Source: JACKII01 sp041687435
GTDB taxonomy: Bacteria > Pseudomonadota > Alphaproteobacteria > Bin95
Reading direction: 5' to 3'
NCBI GenBank assembly: GCA_041687435.1
Contig: JAWLBX010000005.1
Location: forward strand, 62,001 to 126,000
DNA length: 64,000 nt
The notes below the pieces were generated by a model. It had not been told where the DNA came from and ran no database searches. It worked only from the letters and a program-made list of their open reading frames with translations. Position 1 is the first letter of the stretch. Each line of letters begins with the position of its first letter. The position numbers and the translations under genes were made by a program. Below, piece by piece: positions 24,174-32,001 of this stretch.

Positions 24174-25715
24174 TTAAGCGGTTTCGCGCCGCAGCGGCAA
24201 GCTGCGCGGCACGGTATCCGGCGTTGCTGGCCCGATGGCAGGCGGATAGATCTCGTCCAACGGGCGGGAGCGGCCGTCGGCGCAAACCAGACGGCAATGG
24301 TGCCGCTGCAATTGCCGCGGTTCGGTCACGCCGCAGGAATGGGCGATCACGCCGATTTCGTGATGCATGTGTTCCGCATAGCGTGCCACCCGTTCCGCCT
24401 TGTTCGCTGGGTCGAGGCCTTTCTGCAGGCGCGGGTCGTGCGTGGTGACGCCGGTAGGGCAGGTGTTTTTGTTGCATTGCAATGCCTGGATACAGCCGAG
24501 CGAGAACATGAATCCGCGGGCCGACTGGACGAAATCCGCACCGACGCAGATGGCCCAGGCGGCCTCCGCCGGGGTGATCAGCTTGCCGCTCGCGATGATG
24601 CGGATGCGGTCGCCGAGCCCGGCATGGTCGCGCAGGTCGACGACCACCGGCAGGCTTTCCTTGATTGGCAGGCCGACATAATCCATCAGGCTCATTGGCG
24701 CCGCGCCGGTGCCGCCATCGCAGCTGTCGACGGTGATGAAATCCGGCGCGCTTTCGATGCCGCGGCTATGCACCTCGCGGAACAGGTCTTCCAACCAGCC
24801 GGCGCTGCCGATCACCGCCTTGATGCCGACCGGCTTGCCGGTCACCTCCCGCACATGGCCGATCATGTCCAGCAATTCGGCTGCGTTCGCTACTTCAGGA
24901 TGGCGGTTGGGGCTGATGGAATCGTGGCCTTCGGGAATGCCCCGGATCTCGGCGATTTCTGGCGTGACCTTCGCGGCTGGCAGGATGCCGCCCTTGCCGG
25001 GCTTCGCGCCCTGGCTCAGTTTGATTTCGAACATACGCACCTGCTCGTGCGCGGCTACGGTGCGCAGCCGGTCATCCGACAGCTGCCCTTCTGCGTCGCG
25101 CACGCCATATTTGGCGGTGCCGATCTGAAAGACGATGTCGCAGCCGCCGTCCAGGTGAAAGGCCGACAGCCCGCCTTCGCCGGTGTTCATCCAGATGCCC
25201 GCCTTGCGCGCGCCGTTCGAGAGCGCCAGCACTGCCGGCTTGGAAATTGCGCCGTAGCTCATGCCGGATACGTTGAACAGCGACGCGGTTCTGTACGGTT
25301 GGCGGGCATAGGGCCCGACCTCCAGCGAACCTGTTGGCGCCGCGTCCAGGTCCAGCGGCGGGTAGGCGGCGTTCGCAAACAGAATCGTGCCGGTCGGGTG
25401 CAGGTCGCGGGTGGAGCCGAAGGCCAGCGTGGTGTCGACGCCCTTCGATGCGCGGTAGACATAGGAGCGCTCGGCCCGGTTGAAGGGCATTTCCTCCCGG
25501 TCCAGCGCGAAAAAATACTGCCGGAAAAACTCGCCCAGGTGCTCGAAGAAATAGCGCATGCGGCCGATGACGGGAAAATTCCGGCGCACCGCATGCTGGG
25601 TCTGGGTCACGTCCATGATATACAAGGTGACAATGCCGGCCACGATCACGCCAACGCCGACGATGAACATCGCCGCCATGATCTGGACGATGGAAAGAAG
25701 CAGGTCGATATCCAT
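24174..25715 (-). CDS. Membrane-anchored FMN-binding glutamate synthase family protein
   Basis: A 513-residue protein. Residues 9-33 form a transmembrane helix, then the glutamate-synthase FMN/3Fe-4S domain: SGMSYGAISKPAVLALSNGA, NTGEGGLS, FEIKLSQGAKPGKGG, ITVDSCDGGTGAAP and the cluster region CIQALQCNKNTCPTG. The amidotransferase domain is absent, so it is not a full GltB. Such stand-alone proteins are widespread in proteobacteria and their reaction is unsettled. GGAGG precedes the ATG. It is divergent from the molybdoenzyme at 25960. Confidence 0.9.
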   Translation of the reverse strand: MDIDLLLSIVQIMAAMFIVGVGVIVAGIVTLYIMDVTQTQHAVRRNFPVIGRMRYFFEHLGEFFRQYFFALDREEMPFNRAERSYVYRASKGVDTTLAFGSTRDLHPTGTILFANAAYPPLDLDAAPTGSLEVGPYARQPYRTASLFNVSGMSYGAISKPAVLALSNGARKAGIWMNTGEGGLSAFHLDGGCDIVFQIGTAKYGVRDAEGQLSDDRLRTVAAHEQVRMFEIKLSQGAKPGKGGILPAAKVTPEIAEIRGIPEGHDSISPNRHPEVANAAELLDMIGHVREVTGKPVGIKAVIGSAGWLEDLFREVHSRGIESAPDFITVDSCDGGTGAAPMSLMDYVGLPIKESLPVVVDLRDHAGLGDRIRIIASGKLITPAEAAWAICVGADFVQSARGFMFSLGCIQALQCNKNTCPTGVTTHDPRLQKGLDPANKAERVARYAEHMHHEIGVIAHSCGVTEPRQLQRHHCRLVCADGRSRPLDEIYPPAIGPATPDTVPRSLPLRRETA

Positions 25716-25959
25716 TCAACGGCCTCCATGGGGCAACAGTCAGTGCGTGCGCCGGCGTCAGCCACGCGCCGGATGCGCGACCCCGGCTACACTACAGAAT
25801 TCTAGGAATTCCGAAACCGTCTCCCATGGCAGGGCTGTCGGCGGCCGGTAGCGGGGTGACGAAGGCGGTCTGCACGGCTTGCGAACGCGTCGCCCTTGCA
25901 TTCCGCCGGCGCATTCGGTCCTATGCGGACAGCCCGAGACAGATTGAGACATCGTTGCC

Positions 25960-28269
25960 ATGCCCTCTGCCCTTAAGACCGTTCCCCATGCTTCGCATTG
26001 GGGCGCTTTCACCGCCGTTGTCCGTGACGGACAGGTGATCCAGGCCCGGCCGATCGCGGGCGACCCCGACCCATCGCCGATGCTGGCGGCGATCCCCGGC
26101 ATGGTGCACGGGCCGGCACGGGTGCGGCGGCCCATGGTTCGCGAGGGCTGGCTGAAACACCGCGACCGCAACCGCGGTGCCGACCGATTCGTCGAAGTCG
26201 GCTGGGACGAAGCGCTGGACCTGGTGGCCGGGGAATTGCAGCGGGTAAAAGCGGAACACGGCAACCAGTCGATCTTTGCCGGCTCCTACGGCTGGTCGTC
26301 CGCCGGGCGTTTCCACCATGCCAAGAGCCAGCTGGGCCGATTCATGAACACGTTCGGCGGCTACACCACCCAGAAATACAATTACAGCTATGCGGCCGCG
26401 CTGGCCCTGCTGCCCCACGTCTGCGGTACGGCCCAGCCGAGCGAGGGGCCGATCAGTTCCTACGAGACCATCGTCGCCGAAACCCGGCAAATGGTTTGCT
26501 TCGGCGGCCTGTCGATGAAGAACACCCAGCTCGATTCCGGCGGCCTCGCCCGGCACGAGACCGCCGATTGGCTGAAAAAGGCGGCGGACGCCGGGGTGCG
26601 CTTTGTGATCGTCAGCCCGATTCGCGACGATGTTCCGCCATTCCTGGAAGCCGCAAACCTGGCCGAGTGGATTCCAATCCGTCCCAATACGGACACGGCC
26701 ATGATGCTGGCCATGACCTATGTGCTGGCGACCGAAAGCCTTGCCGACGAAGCGTTTCTGGCCAGCCATTGTGTCGGCTGGCCGCAATACCGCGCGTATG
26801 TGCTGGGCGAAAGCGACGGTCAGCCGAAAACGCCCGCCTGGGCGGAGGCGATTTGTGGCGTGCCGGCCGCGCGCATCGCGGGCCTGGCACGGGAAAGCGC
26901 GACGCTGCGCACCATGCTGTCCGCCGCATGGTCGTTGCAGCGAGCCGACCATGGCGAACAGCCCTATTGGGCGATGGTGGCGCTGGCGGCGGCGCTGGGG
27001 CAGATCGGCCTGCCTGGCGGTGGCTTCGGCTTCGGCTATGCCTGTGTCAGCGGTCAGGGCGTGCCGCGCGCCTCCGTCAGCGCGCCGACGCTTGCGACGT
27101 TGAAAAACCCGACCGGCAGTTTCATTCCCGTCGCCCGCATCGCCGATATGCTGCTGCATCCGGGGGAGGCGTATGAGTATGACGGCGAGGTGCGCACCTA
27201 TCCGGATACGCGGCTGGTCTATTGGTGTGGCGGCAACCCGTTCCACCACCATCAGGACCTGAACCGCCTCGCCCGCGCCTTCCGGCAACCGGAATGCGTG
27301 GTCGTGCATGAGCCGTTCTGGACCGCGACCGCACGCCATGCCGATATCGTGCTGCCGGCGACAACGACGCTGGAGCGCAACGACATCTGCGCCGGCAAGC
27401 GCGACCGGACCTGGGTCGCCATGCATCAGGCGATCGAGCCGGTTGGCCGGTCGCGCGACGACCATGCCATTTTCTGCGGTCTGGCCGAACGGCTCGGCAC
27501 ACGCGATGCCTTTACCGAAGGCCGCGATGAGATGGGCTGGCTGCGCCACATGTACCAGACAGCGGTGGACAAGGCTGCGGCCCAGGGCCTCGATCTGCCT
27601 TCCTTCGACGAGTTCTGGCGGCTGGGCGAGGTGGAAATTCCGGCTCCGACCAAGCCTTTCACCTTGTTCGAAGGGTTCCGCCGCGACCTCGAGGGCGAGC
27701 CGCTCAGAACGCCGTCTGGCAAGATCGAGATTTTCTCCGAGACGATTGCCGGTTTTGGCTATGACGACTGTCCCGGCCATCCGGTCTGGTTCGAGCCGCA
27801 CGAATGGCTGGGGCATGTGAAGGAAAGTGCAGAACACCCGCTGCACCTGATCTCTAACCAGCCGCGCACCCGCCTGCACGGCCAGAACGATCCGGAAGGC
27901 CCAAGCAAGGCCAGCAAGATCAAGGGGCGGGAGCCGATTTGGCTGCATCCGGACGATGCGGCGGCGCGCGATATCGCCGATGGTGAGATTGTCCGCGTGT
28001 TCAACGCCCGTGGGCAGGTTCTGGCCGGCGCCGTCGTTACCGACCGGGTAACGCCCGGCGTTGTGCAGCTTGCCACCGGCGCCTGGTACGATCCGCAGGA
28101 GCCGGGCGGGCTGGACAAGCACGGCAACGCCAATGTGCTGACCCGCGACCAGGGCACGTCGCGGCTGGGCCAGGGGCCATCCAGCCACTCCGCCCTGGTG
28201 GAAGTGGAGCGCTACCGCGGCAACCTGCCGCCGATCACCGCCTGGGGACCGACGGAAGGTTCGGACTGA
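25960..28269 (+). CDS. Molybdopterin oxidoreductase, biotin/methionine sulfoxide reductase (BisC/TorA) type
   Basis: A 769-residue bis-MGD molybdoenzyme. It starts SALKTVPHASHWGAF, as in BisC, and has no N-terminal Fe-S cysteines and no Tat signal, so it is cytoplasmic. The Mo-ligand serine lies in SYGWSSAGRFHH (109-120). Later YWCGGNPFHHHQD and QPRTRLHGQND are family motifs, the latter in the C-terminal MGD-binding domain. Such enzymes reduce biotin-, methionine- or other S- or N-oxides. No cytochrome or chaperone partner adjoins. It is divergent from the glutamate-synthase-like gene. Confidence 0.9.
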   Translation: MPSALKTVPHASHWGAFTAVVRDGQVIQARPIAGDPDPSPMLAAIPGMVHGPARVRRPMVREGWLKHRDRNRGADRFVEVGWDEALDLVAGELQRVKAEHGNQSIFAGSYGWSSAGRFHHAKSQLGRFMNTFGGYTTQKYNYSYAAALALLPHVCGTAQPSEGPISSYETIVAETRQMVCFGGLSMKNTQLDSGGLARHETADWLKKAADAGVRFVIVSPIRDDVPPFLEAANLAEWIPIRPNTDTAMMLAMTYVLATESLADEAFLASHCVGWPQYRAYVLGESDGQPKTPAWAEAICGVPAARIAGLARESATLRTMLSAAWSLQRADHGEQPYWAMVALAAALGQIGLPGGGFGFGYACVSGQGVPRASVSAPTLATLKNPTGSFIPVARIADMLLHPGEAYEYDGEVRTYPDTRLVYWCGGNPFHHHQDLNRLARAFRQPECVVVHEPFWTATARHADIVLPATTTLERNDICAGKRDRTWVAMHQAIEPVGRSRDDHAIFCGLAERLGTRDAFTEGRDEMGWLRHMYQTAVDKAAAQGLDLPSFDEFWRLGEVEIPAPTKPFTLFEGFRRDLEGEPLRTPSGKIEIFSETIAGFGYDDCPGHPVWFEPHEWLGHVKESAEHPLHLISNQPRTRLHGQNDPEGPSKASKIKGREPIWLHPDDAAARDIADGEIVRVFNARGQVLAGAVVTDRVTPGVVQLATGAWYDPQEPGGLDKHGNANVLTRDQGTSRLGQGPSSHSALVEVERYRGNLPPITAWGPTEGSD

Positions 28270-28276
28270 CCGCCCC

Positions 28277-29146
28277 TTAAATCGGCTTCTGGCCCACCAA
28301 CTGCGTCCGGTAGAGCAGCCGCCGGTCCGTCGCCTCGAACGCGTCGCGGTGGTGGATCACGGCGCGGTTGTCCCACATCAGCACGTCGCCTACCCGCCAT
28401 TCCTGGCTCCAGACCAGATCCTGATCCACCGCCGCCTCCCATAGCGCATCCAGCAGGGCTTCGCTCTCGTCCAGCGGCAGGCCTACCAGATAGGCGTTGC
28501 GGCGGCGGCCCAGGAACAGGCATTTGCGCCCGGTCTCCGGATGGGTGCGCACCACGGGATGCACTGCGCCCGGCAATTCCCGCGGATCGTTCACGCCTTC
28601 GAACCCGGCGCGGCGCTGGCCGGCGCTGTTGGTGGAGGCGTCGTGCTTGCACATCAGCCCCGCATCCACGCGCGTCCGCAGCTCTGCCGGCAGGCGCTCG
28701 TAGGCCAGATACATGTTGGCGAAGTTGGTATTGCCGCCCGCCGGCGGGATTTCGACGGAATAGAGGATGGACGCGGTCGGCGTTTCCTCCTTGTAGCTCA
28801 TGTCCGTGTGCCAGATCGCCTCGCCGTTGCCCAGCGAGCCGATGGGTTGGCCGTCCCGCTCGATATTGCTCATCACCGCAACATAGGGGTGGTCCGGCAG
28901 ATGCGGCTGGCCGGTAGTCGGCGTGATCGGCGCCTTGTCGAGCGGGCCGAAACAGGCGCTGAACTGTTCCAAATCCTCCAGCGCCAGCGACTGGCCGCGA
29001 ACGCGGATCACCAGATGGTCGAGCCAGGCATTGCGGATTGCCGCGATGGCGGCCTCGTCCAGGGGCTGCGAGAGGTCAACGCCTTCGATATCGGCACCGA
29101 GCGCGCCGCCAGACGGGCGGATGCGGAGGGCGGTGGTGGTGGTCAT
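28277..29146 (-). CDS. TauD/TfdA family Fe(II)/2-oxoglutarate dioxygenase
   Basis: A 289-residue enzyme. The facial triad is His113-x-Asp115 in IWHTDMSYK and the distal His in AVIHHRDAF, and the 2-oxoglutarate arginine is in RRLLYRTQL. Members hydroxylate taurine, 2,4-D, alkyl sulfates and other acids. GAGGAA precedes the ATG. It ends 7 bases from the end of the molybdoenzyme (convergent) and is divergent from the ketopantoate-reductase homologue. There is no taurine transporter here, so taurine itself is not certain. Confidence 0.92.
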   Translation of the reverse strand: MTTTTALRIRPSGGALGADIEGVDLSQPLDEAAIAAIRNAWLDHLVIRVRGQSLALEDLEQFSACFGPLDKAPITPTTGQPHLPDHPYVAVMSNIERDGQPIGSLGNGEAIWHTDMSYKEETPTASILYSVEIPPAGGNTNFANMYLAYERLPAELRTRVDAGLMCKHDASTNSAGQRRAGFEGVNDPRELPGAVHPVVRTHPETGRKCLFLGRRRNAYLVGLPLDESEALLDALWEAAVDQDLVWSQEWRVGDVLMWDNRAVIHHRDAFEATDRRLLYRTQLVGQKPI

Positions 29147-29240
29147 GGCACGTTCCTCGTTGATGGCGGCAATTCGCGCTGGAGTTTATGCTTTTGCCTC
29201 GTCAATCTCCAGCCAGCTTGAGCGAAAGGATGGATGAGAG

Positions 29241-30194
29241 ATGAAAGTCGGAATCGTCGGTGCCGGCGCCATGGGCTCGGTCTATGGTGCGCTGATGGCG
29301 GATGCGGGCCACGAGGTCTGGATGTTCGACAAATGGCAGGAGCATGTGGAGACCATGCGCAGCCGTGGCCTGCGGGTCGAAGGGGCCTCTGGCGACAGGA
29401 CCGTGGCAATAAACGCAACGACGGATGCGGCCGAGGCCGGGCCGTGCGGTTTGGTGATCGTCGCAACCAAGGGCCATGATACCGATGCTGCGGTTGCCGG
29501 CGCGAGGGCCATGATCGGGCCGGAAACGGCCGTGCTCTCGCTGCAGAATGGCCTGGGCAATGTCGAGAAGATCCAGGAATTGCTGGGCAATCATCCGGGC
29601 GGCGTGCTGGCCGGCATTGCCGGCGGTTTCGGCGCCAGCATGGTTGGCCCCGGCCACGCCCATCACAACGGCATGGCGGCGATCAATATCGCGGAGGCAG
29701 CGGGCGGCCTCTCCGACCGGCTGGAACGGGTGCGGGCGGTCTGGACCTCCTCTGGCTTCAATTGCGACGTCTATGAAGACATTTGGCCGGTGGTCTGGAG
29801 CAAGCTGAACGCCAACATTGCGGTCAGCGCGTGCAGCACCCTGTTCGGCCTGCGCACCGGGCAAGTGCGGGAGAACCCGAATGCCTGGGCGCTTGCCAAG
29901 GCCTGTGTGCTGGAAACATCCGCTGTGGCCGCGGCGAAGGGTATCAAGCTACTGTACGATGACCCGGTGCAATGGGTCAGCGATTTTATCGCCAAAATGC
30001 CGGATGCGCGGCCCAGCATGTATCAAGACGTGATCGCTGGCCGCCGCTCCGAGATCGACACGATCCATGGCGGCGTGGTCGCGGAGGGCGAGAAGGTCGG
30101 GGTGGCAACGCCAGCCTGCGCCTTTATGGTGACGGCGGTGCGGGCGTTACAGGATAAAAACCGCCAGCAGGGCGACGCCTACAGCCATGGCTGA
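29241..30194 (+). CDS. Ketopantoate reductase (ApbA/PanE) family oxidoreductase
   Basis: A 317-residue NADP-dependent enzyme. GIVGAGAMGSVYGALMADAG near residues 4-23 is the Rossmann loop; VWSKLNANIAVSACSTLF carries the catalytic lysine and KxxxN pattern, and RRSEIDTIHGGVV is the C-terminal signature. It may be the true 2-dehydropantoate 2-reductase for pantothenate synthesis or a catabolic homologue; several copies usually exist in such genomes, so I do not assign panE firmly. Its 3' end lies 26 bases from the end of carD (convergent). Confidence 0.85.
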   Translation: MKVGIVGAGAMGSVYGALMADAGHEVWMFDKWQEHVETMRSRGLRVEGASGDRTVAINATTDAAEAGPCGLVIVATKGHDTDAAVAGARAMIGPETAVLSLQNGLGNVEKIQELLGNHPGGVLAGIAGGFGASMVGPGHAHHNGMAAINIAEAAGGLSDRLERVRAVWTSSGFNCDVYEDIWPVVWSKLNANIAVSACSTLFGLRTGQVRENPNAWALAKACVLETSAVAAAKGIKLLYDDPVQWVSDFIAKMPDARPSMYQDVIAGRRSEIDTIHGGVVAEGEKVGVATPACAFMVTAVRALQDKNRQQGDAYSHG

Positions 30195-30220
30195 GCGCCG
30201 CCGCCGCTGACGGGGTTGGC

Positions 30221-30817
30221 TTAGGCTGCCTCGTCGGCCGCCTCGGCCTCATCCTCAATATCCGTCTCACCGTCTTCGTCATCCGCTTCAGCGGCAGCGG
30301 CTGCTTCCTGCGCGGCGGTGGAGGCGGCGCTCAGGATCGCTTCCAGCTTTTCCTGGGCTTTTTCCTCGTCAATGCGGTCGACCGCCGCCAGTTCCCGGGT
30401 CAGCCGTTCCAGCGCCGCCTGATAGATCTGGCGTTCGCTATAGGATTGGTCGGGCTGTTCGGAATTGCGATAGAGGTCGCGCACCACTTCGGCCACCTGC
30501 ACCAGGCTGCCGGAGTTGATCTTCGCCTCGTATTCCTGGGCGCGACGGCTCCACATGGTGCGTTTGATCCGGACTTTGCCCCTCAGTGTCTTGAGCGCAT
30601 CGGTCATGTCCTTCTTCGAGGACAGGCCACGCAGCCCCGCGGCGGCCACCTTGGCCAGCGGAATGCGCAGGGTCATCTTTTCCTTTTCGAACTCGATCAC
30701 CAGCATTTCCAGTTCGAAACCGGCGACGGTACGGGTTTCGATATCGGTGACCTGCCCTAACCCGTGCGCCGGATAGACAACGTAATCACCGGTCTGGAAC
30801 CTTGCCTGTTTTGCCAT
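30221..30817 (-). CDS. carD: CarD/CdnL family RNA-polymerase-binding transcription factor
   Basis: A 198-residue protein. The N-terminal Tudor-like domain (FQTGDYVVYPAHGLGQVTDI in two overlapping parts, residues 7-26) binds the RNA polymerase beta subunit, and the helical C-terminal domain contacts the upstream edge of the promoter bubble. The last 40 residues are an acidic, alanine-rich tail. It supports rRNA and growth-linked promoters. AGAGGT precedes the ATG. It follows fdxA on the same strand after a long gap with a terminator, so it has its own promoter. Confidence 0.93.
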   Translation of the reverse strand: MAKQARFQTGDYVVYPAHGLGQVTDIETRTVAGFELEMLVIEFEKEKMTLRIPLAKVAAAGLRGLSSKKDMTDALKTLRGKVRIKRTMWSRRAQEYEAKINSGSLVQVAEVVRDLYRNSEQPDQSYSERQIYQAALERLTRELAAVDRIDEEKAQEKLEAILSAASTAAQEAAAAAEADDEDGETDIEDEAEAADEAA

Positions 30818-31112
30818 TTAATCGACCTCTTTCCCTCAGACACTCCGAGGACTGAGTCGCACCGCGACCATTTAATGGACCCAAGATGCGGCTCAACCCA
30901 ATTGCCGCCACGGCGGTTTCGCTGTGGTCAAAAGGCAATCCGTTCATTCAAGCACGGAACAGCGAAGGGGGACGAACATTCGCGCGAGCGTTGCTCCGTC
31001 CAACATTTATCCCACTCCGGCCCAAGGGTGCCGCATCCCATGCGACATGGTTACGGTCCTCACCCCAGCTTATGAGGTGCGCTTTCCATGTCACTTAAGT
31101 TTAATATAGCAC
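30818..31112. promoter_or_regulatory. Long intergenic leader upstream of carD
   Basis: About 295 bases between carD and the fdxA terminator hold no supported gene; the small frames on both strands lack ribosome sites and recognisable features. It must contain the carD promoter and perhaps a long 5' leader. On the minus strand TTGAGC with TAAATG 16 bases on (around 30870-30900) is a weak promoter candidate. Confidence 0.35.
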
Positions 31113-31139
31113 AAAACAGCGGCGATTCCCATCGCCGCT
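31113..31139 (-). terminator. Rho-independent terminator after fdxA
   Basis: Read on the minus strand: 9-bp perfect stem (31131-31139 with 31118-31126), GGGA loop, followed by GTTTTGT. It lies about 135 bases past the fdxA stop and separates it from carD. Confidence 0.75.
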
Positions 31140-31273
31140 TGCAAGAAATTTGGGCGTGAGTATGGCGTTGGCCGGCCCTGCGCAAATCCCAGACTCCGCC
31201 GCGTCCGCAATGCGGCAGGGTTTTGCCTGGGACAATTGGCGCAGCCTTTGCCGCAACTGGCGCCCGGGCGCGG

Positions 31274-31609
31274 TTATGGCGTGCCGGGAGAGGGGTCGAA
31301 AAACTTCTTGAACTTGTCCGGAACCCCTGCCCACTCGTCAGCGTCGGCCGGGGGTTCGCCCTTGCGGGTGATATTGGGCCAGGCTTCCGAATACTCGCGA
31401 TTGAATTCCACCCACTCTTCGGCGCCCGGTTCGGTATCCGGCTTGATCGCATCGACCGGGCATTCCGGTTCGCAGACGCCGCAATCGATGCATTCGTCCG
31501 GATGGATCACCAGCATGTTTGCACCGACATAGAAGCAGTCGACAGGGCAAACCTCGACGCAATCCATGTGTTTGCACTTAATGCAATCTTCGTTGACGAT
31601 ATAGGTCAT
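31274..31609 (-). CDS. fdxA: Seven-iron ferredoxin
   Basis: A 111-residue ferredoxin starting MTYIVNEDCIKCK. Cys9, Cys17 and Cys50 fit the 3Fe-4S site, and Cys21, Cys40, Cys43 and Cys46 the 4Fe-4S site, as in Azotobacter FdI-type FdxA proteins; the C-terminal half with WVEFNREYSE is also typical. It is a soluble electron carrier. AGGAG lies 8 bases before the ATG at 31609; seven extra residues of a longer frame are rejected. It follows the S4 protein and helicase genes on the same strand. Confidence 0.95.
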   Translation of the reverse strand: MTYIVNEDCIKCKHMDCVEVCPVDCFYVGANMLVIHPDECIDCGVCEPECPVDAIKPDTEPGAEEWVEFNREYSEAWPNITRKGEPPADADEWAGVPDKFKKFFDPSPGTP

Positions 31610-31705
31610 GCATGGGCTCCTGGCGCACACCGGCCTGTTGCTCGGCCAGGCGGCGGCGCGACAATCTCGGAAGGAGGCATTGTCTAACCCCCATCTGTGC
31701 CAAAA

Positions 31706-31987
31706 TCAATCGGCGGGTACCAGTTCCTCGTACAGAAGCCGCGCTTCTGTCGCAGGTCCGCGCCGCTCGCCCATCGCCACCACCCGGACCACCGCCACCC
31801 CACGGCCCCGCGGCAGGGTCAGAACGTCGCCAGGCTTGAGTTCGTAGCTGGCCTTGCGGATTGGCTGGCGATTGACCCGCACCCGCCCCTTGCCGACCAG
31901 TTCGGCGGCAATCGTGCGGGTTTTGCAGAACCGGGCATACACCAGCCATTTGTCGATACGCAGACGGGCGGAAGGATCGTGTTCCAC
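31706..31987 (-). CDS. S4-domain RNA-binding protein, Hsp15-like
   Basis: A 93-residue protein nearly all S4 domain: LRIDKWLVYARFCKTRTIAA, then GRVRVNRQPIRKASYELKPGD. This matches Hsp15/HslR, which binds 50S subunits carrying stalled nascent chains. The GTG start is 14 bases past the helicase stop, with GAGGTGATG upstream. The helicase-S4-fdxA order on one strand recurs in many alphaproteobacteria and suggests linked RNA or ribosome maintenance. Confidence 0.9.
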   Translation of the reverse strand: MEHDPSARLRIDKWLVYARFCKTRTIAAELVGKGRVRVNRQPIRKASYELKPGDVLTLPRGRGVAVVRVVAMGERRGPATEARLLYEELVPAD

Positions 31988-32001
31988 GGGCGATCATCAC
32001 C

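Noticed and set aside
25921..28188. 755-residue antisense frame across the molybdoenzyme
   Set aside because: High GC keeps antisense frames open; the plus-strand protein has clear molybdoenzyme motifs.
18280..30194. Catabolic stretch considered as a genomic island
   Set aside because: No integrase, tRNA boundary or direct repeats, and base composition matches the rest of the window.
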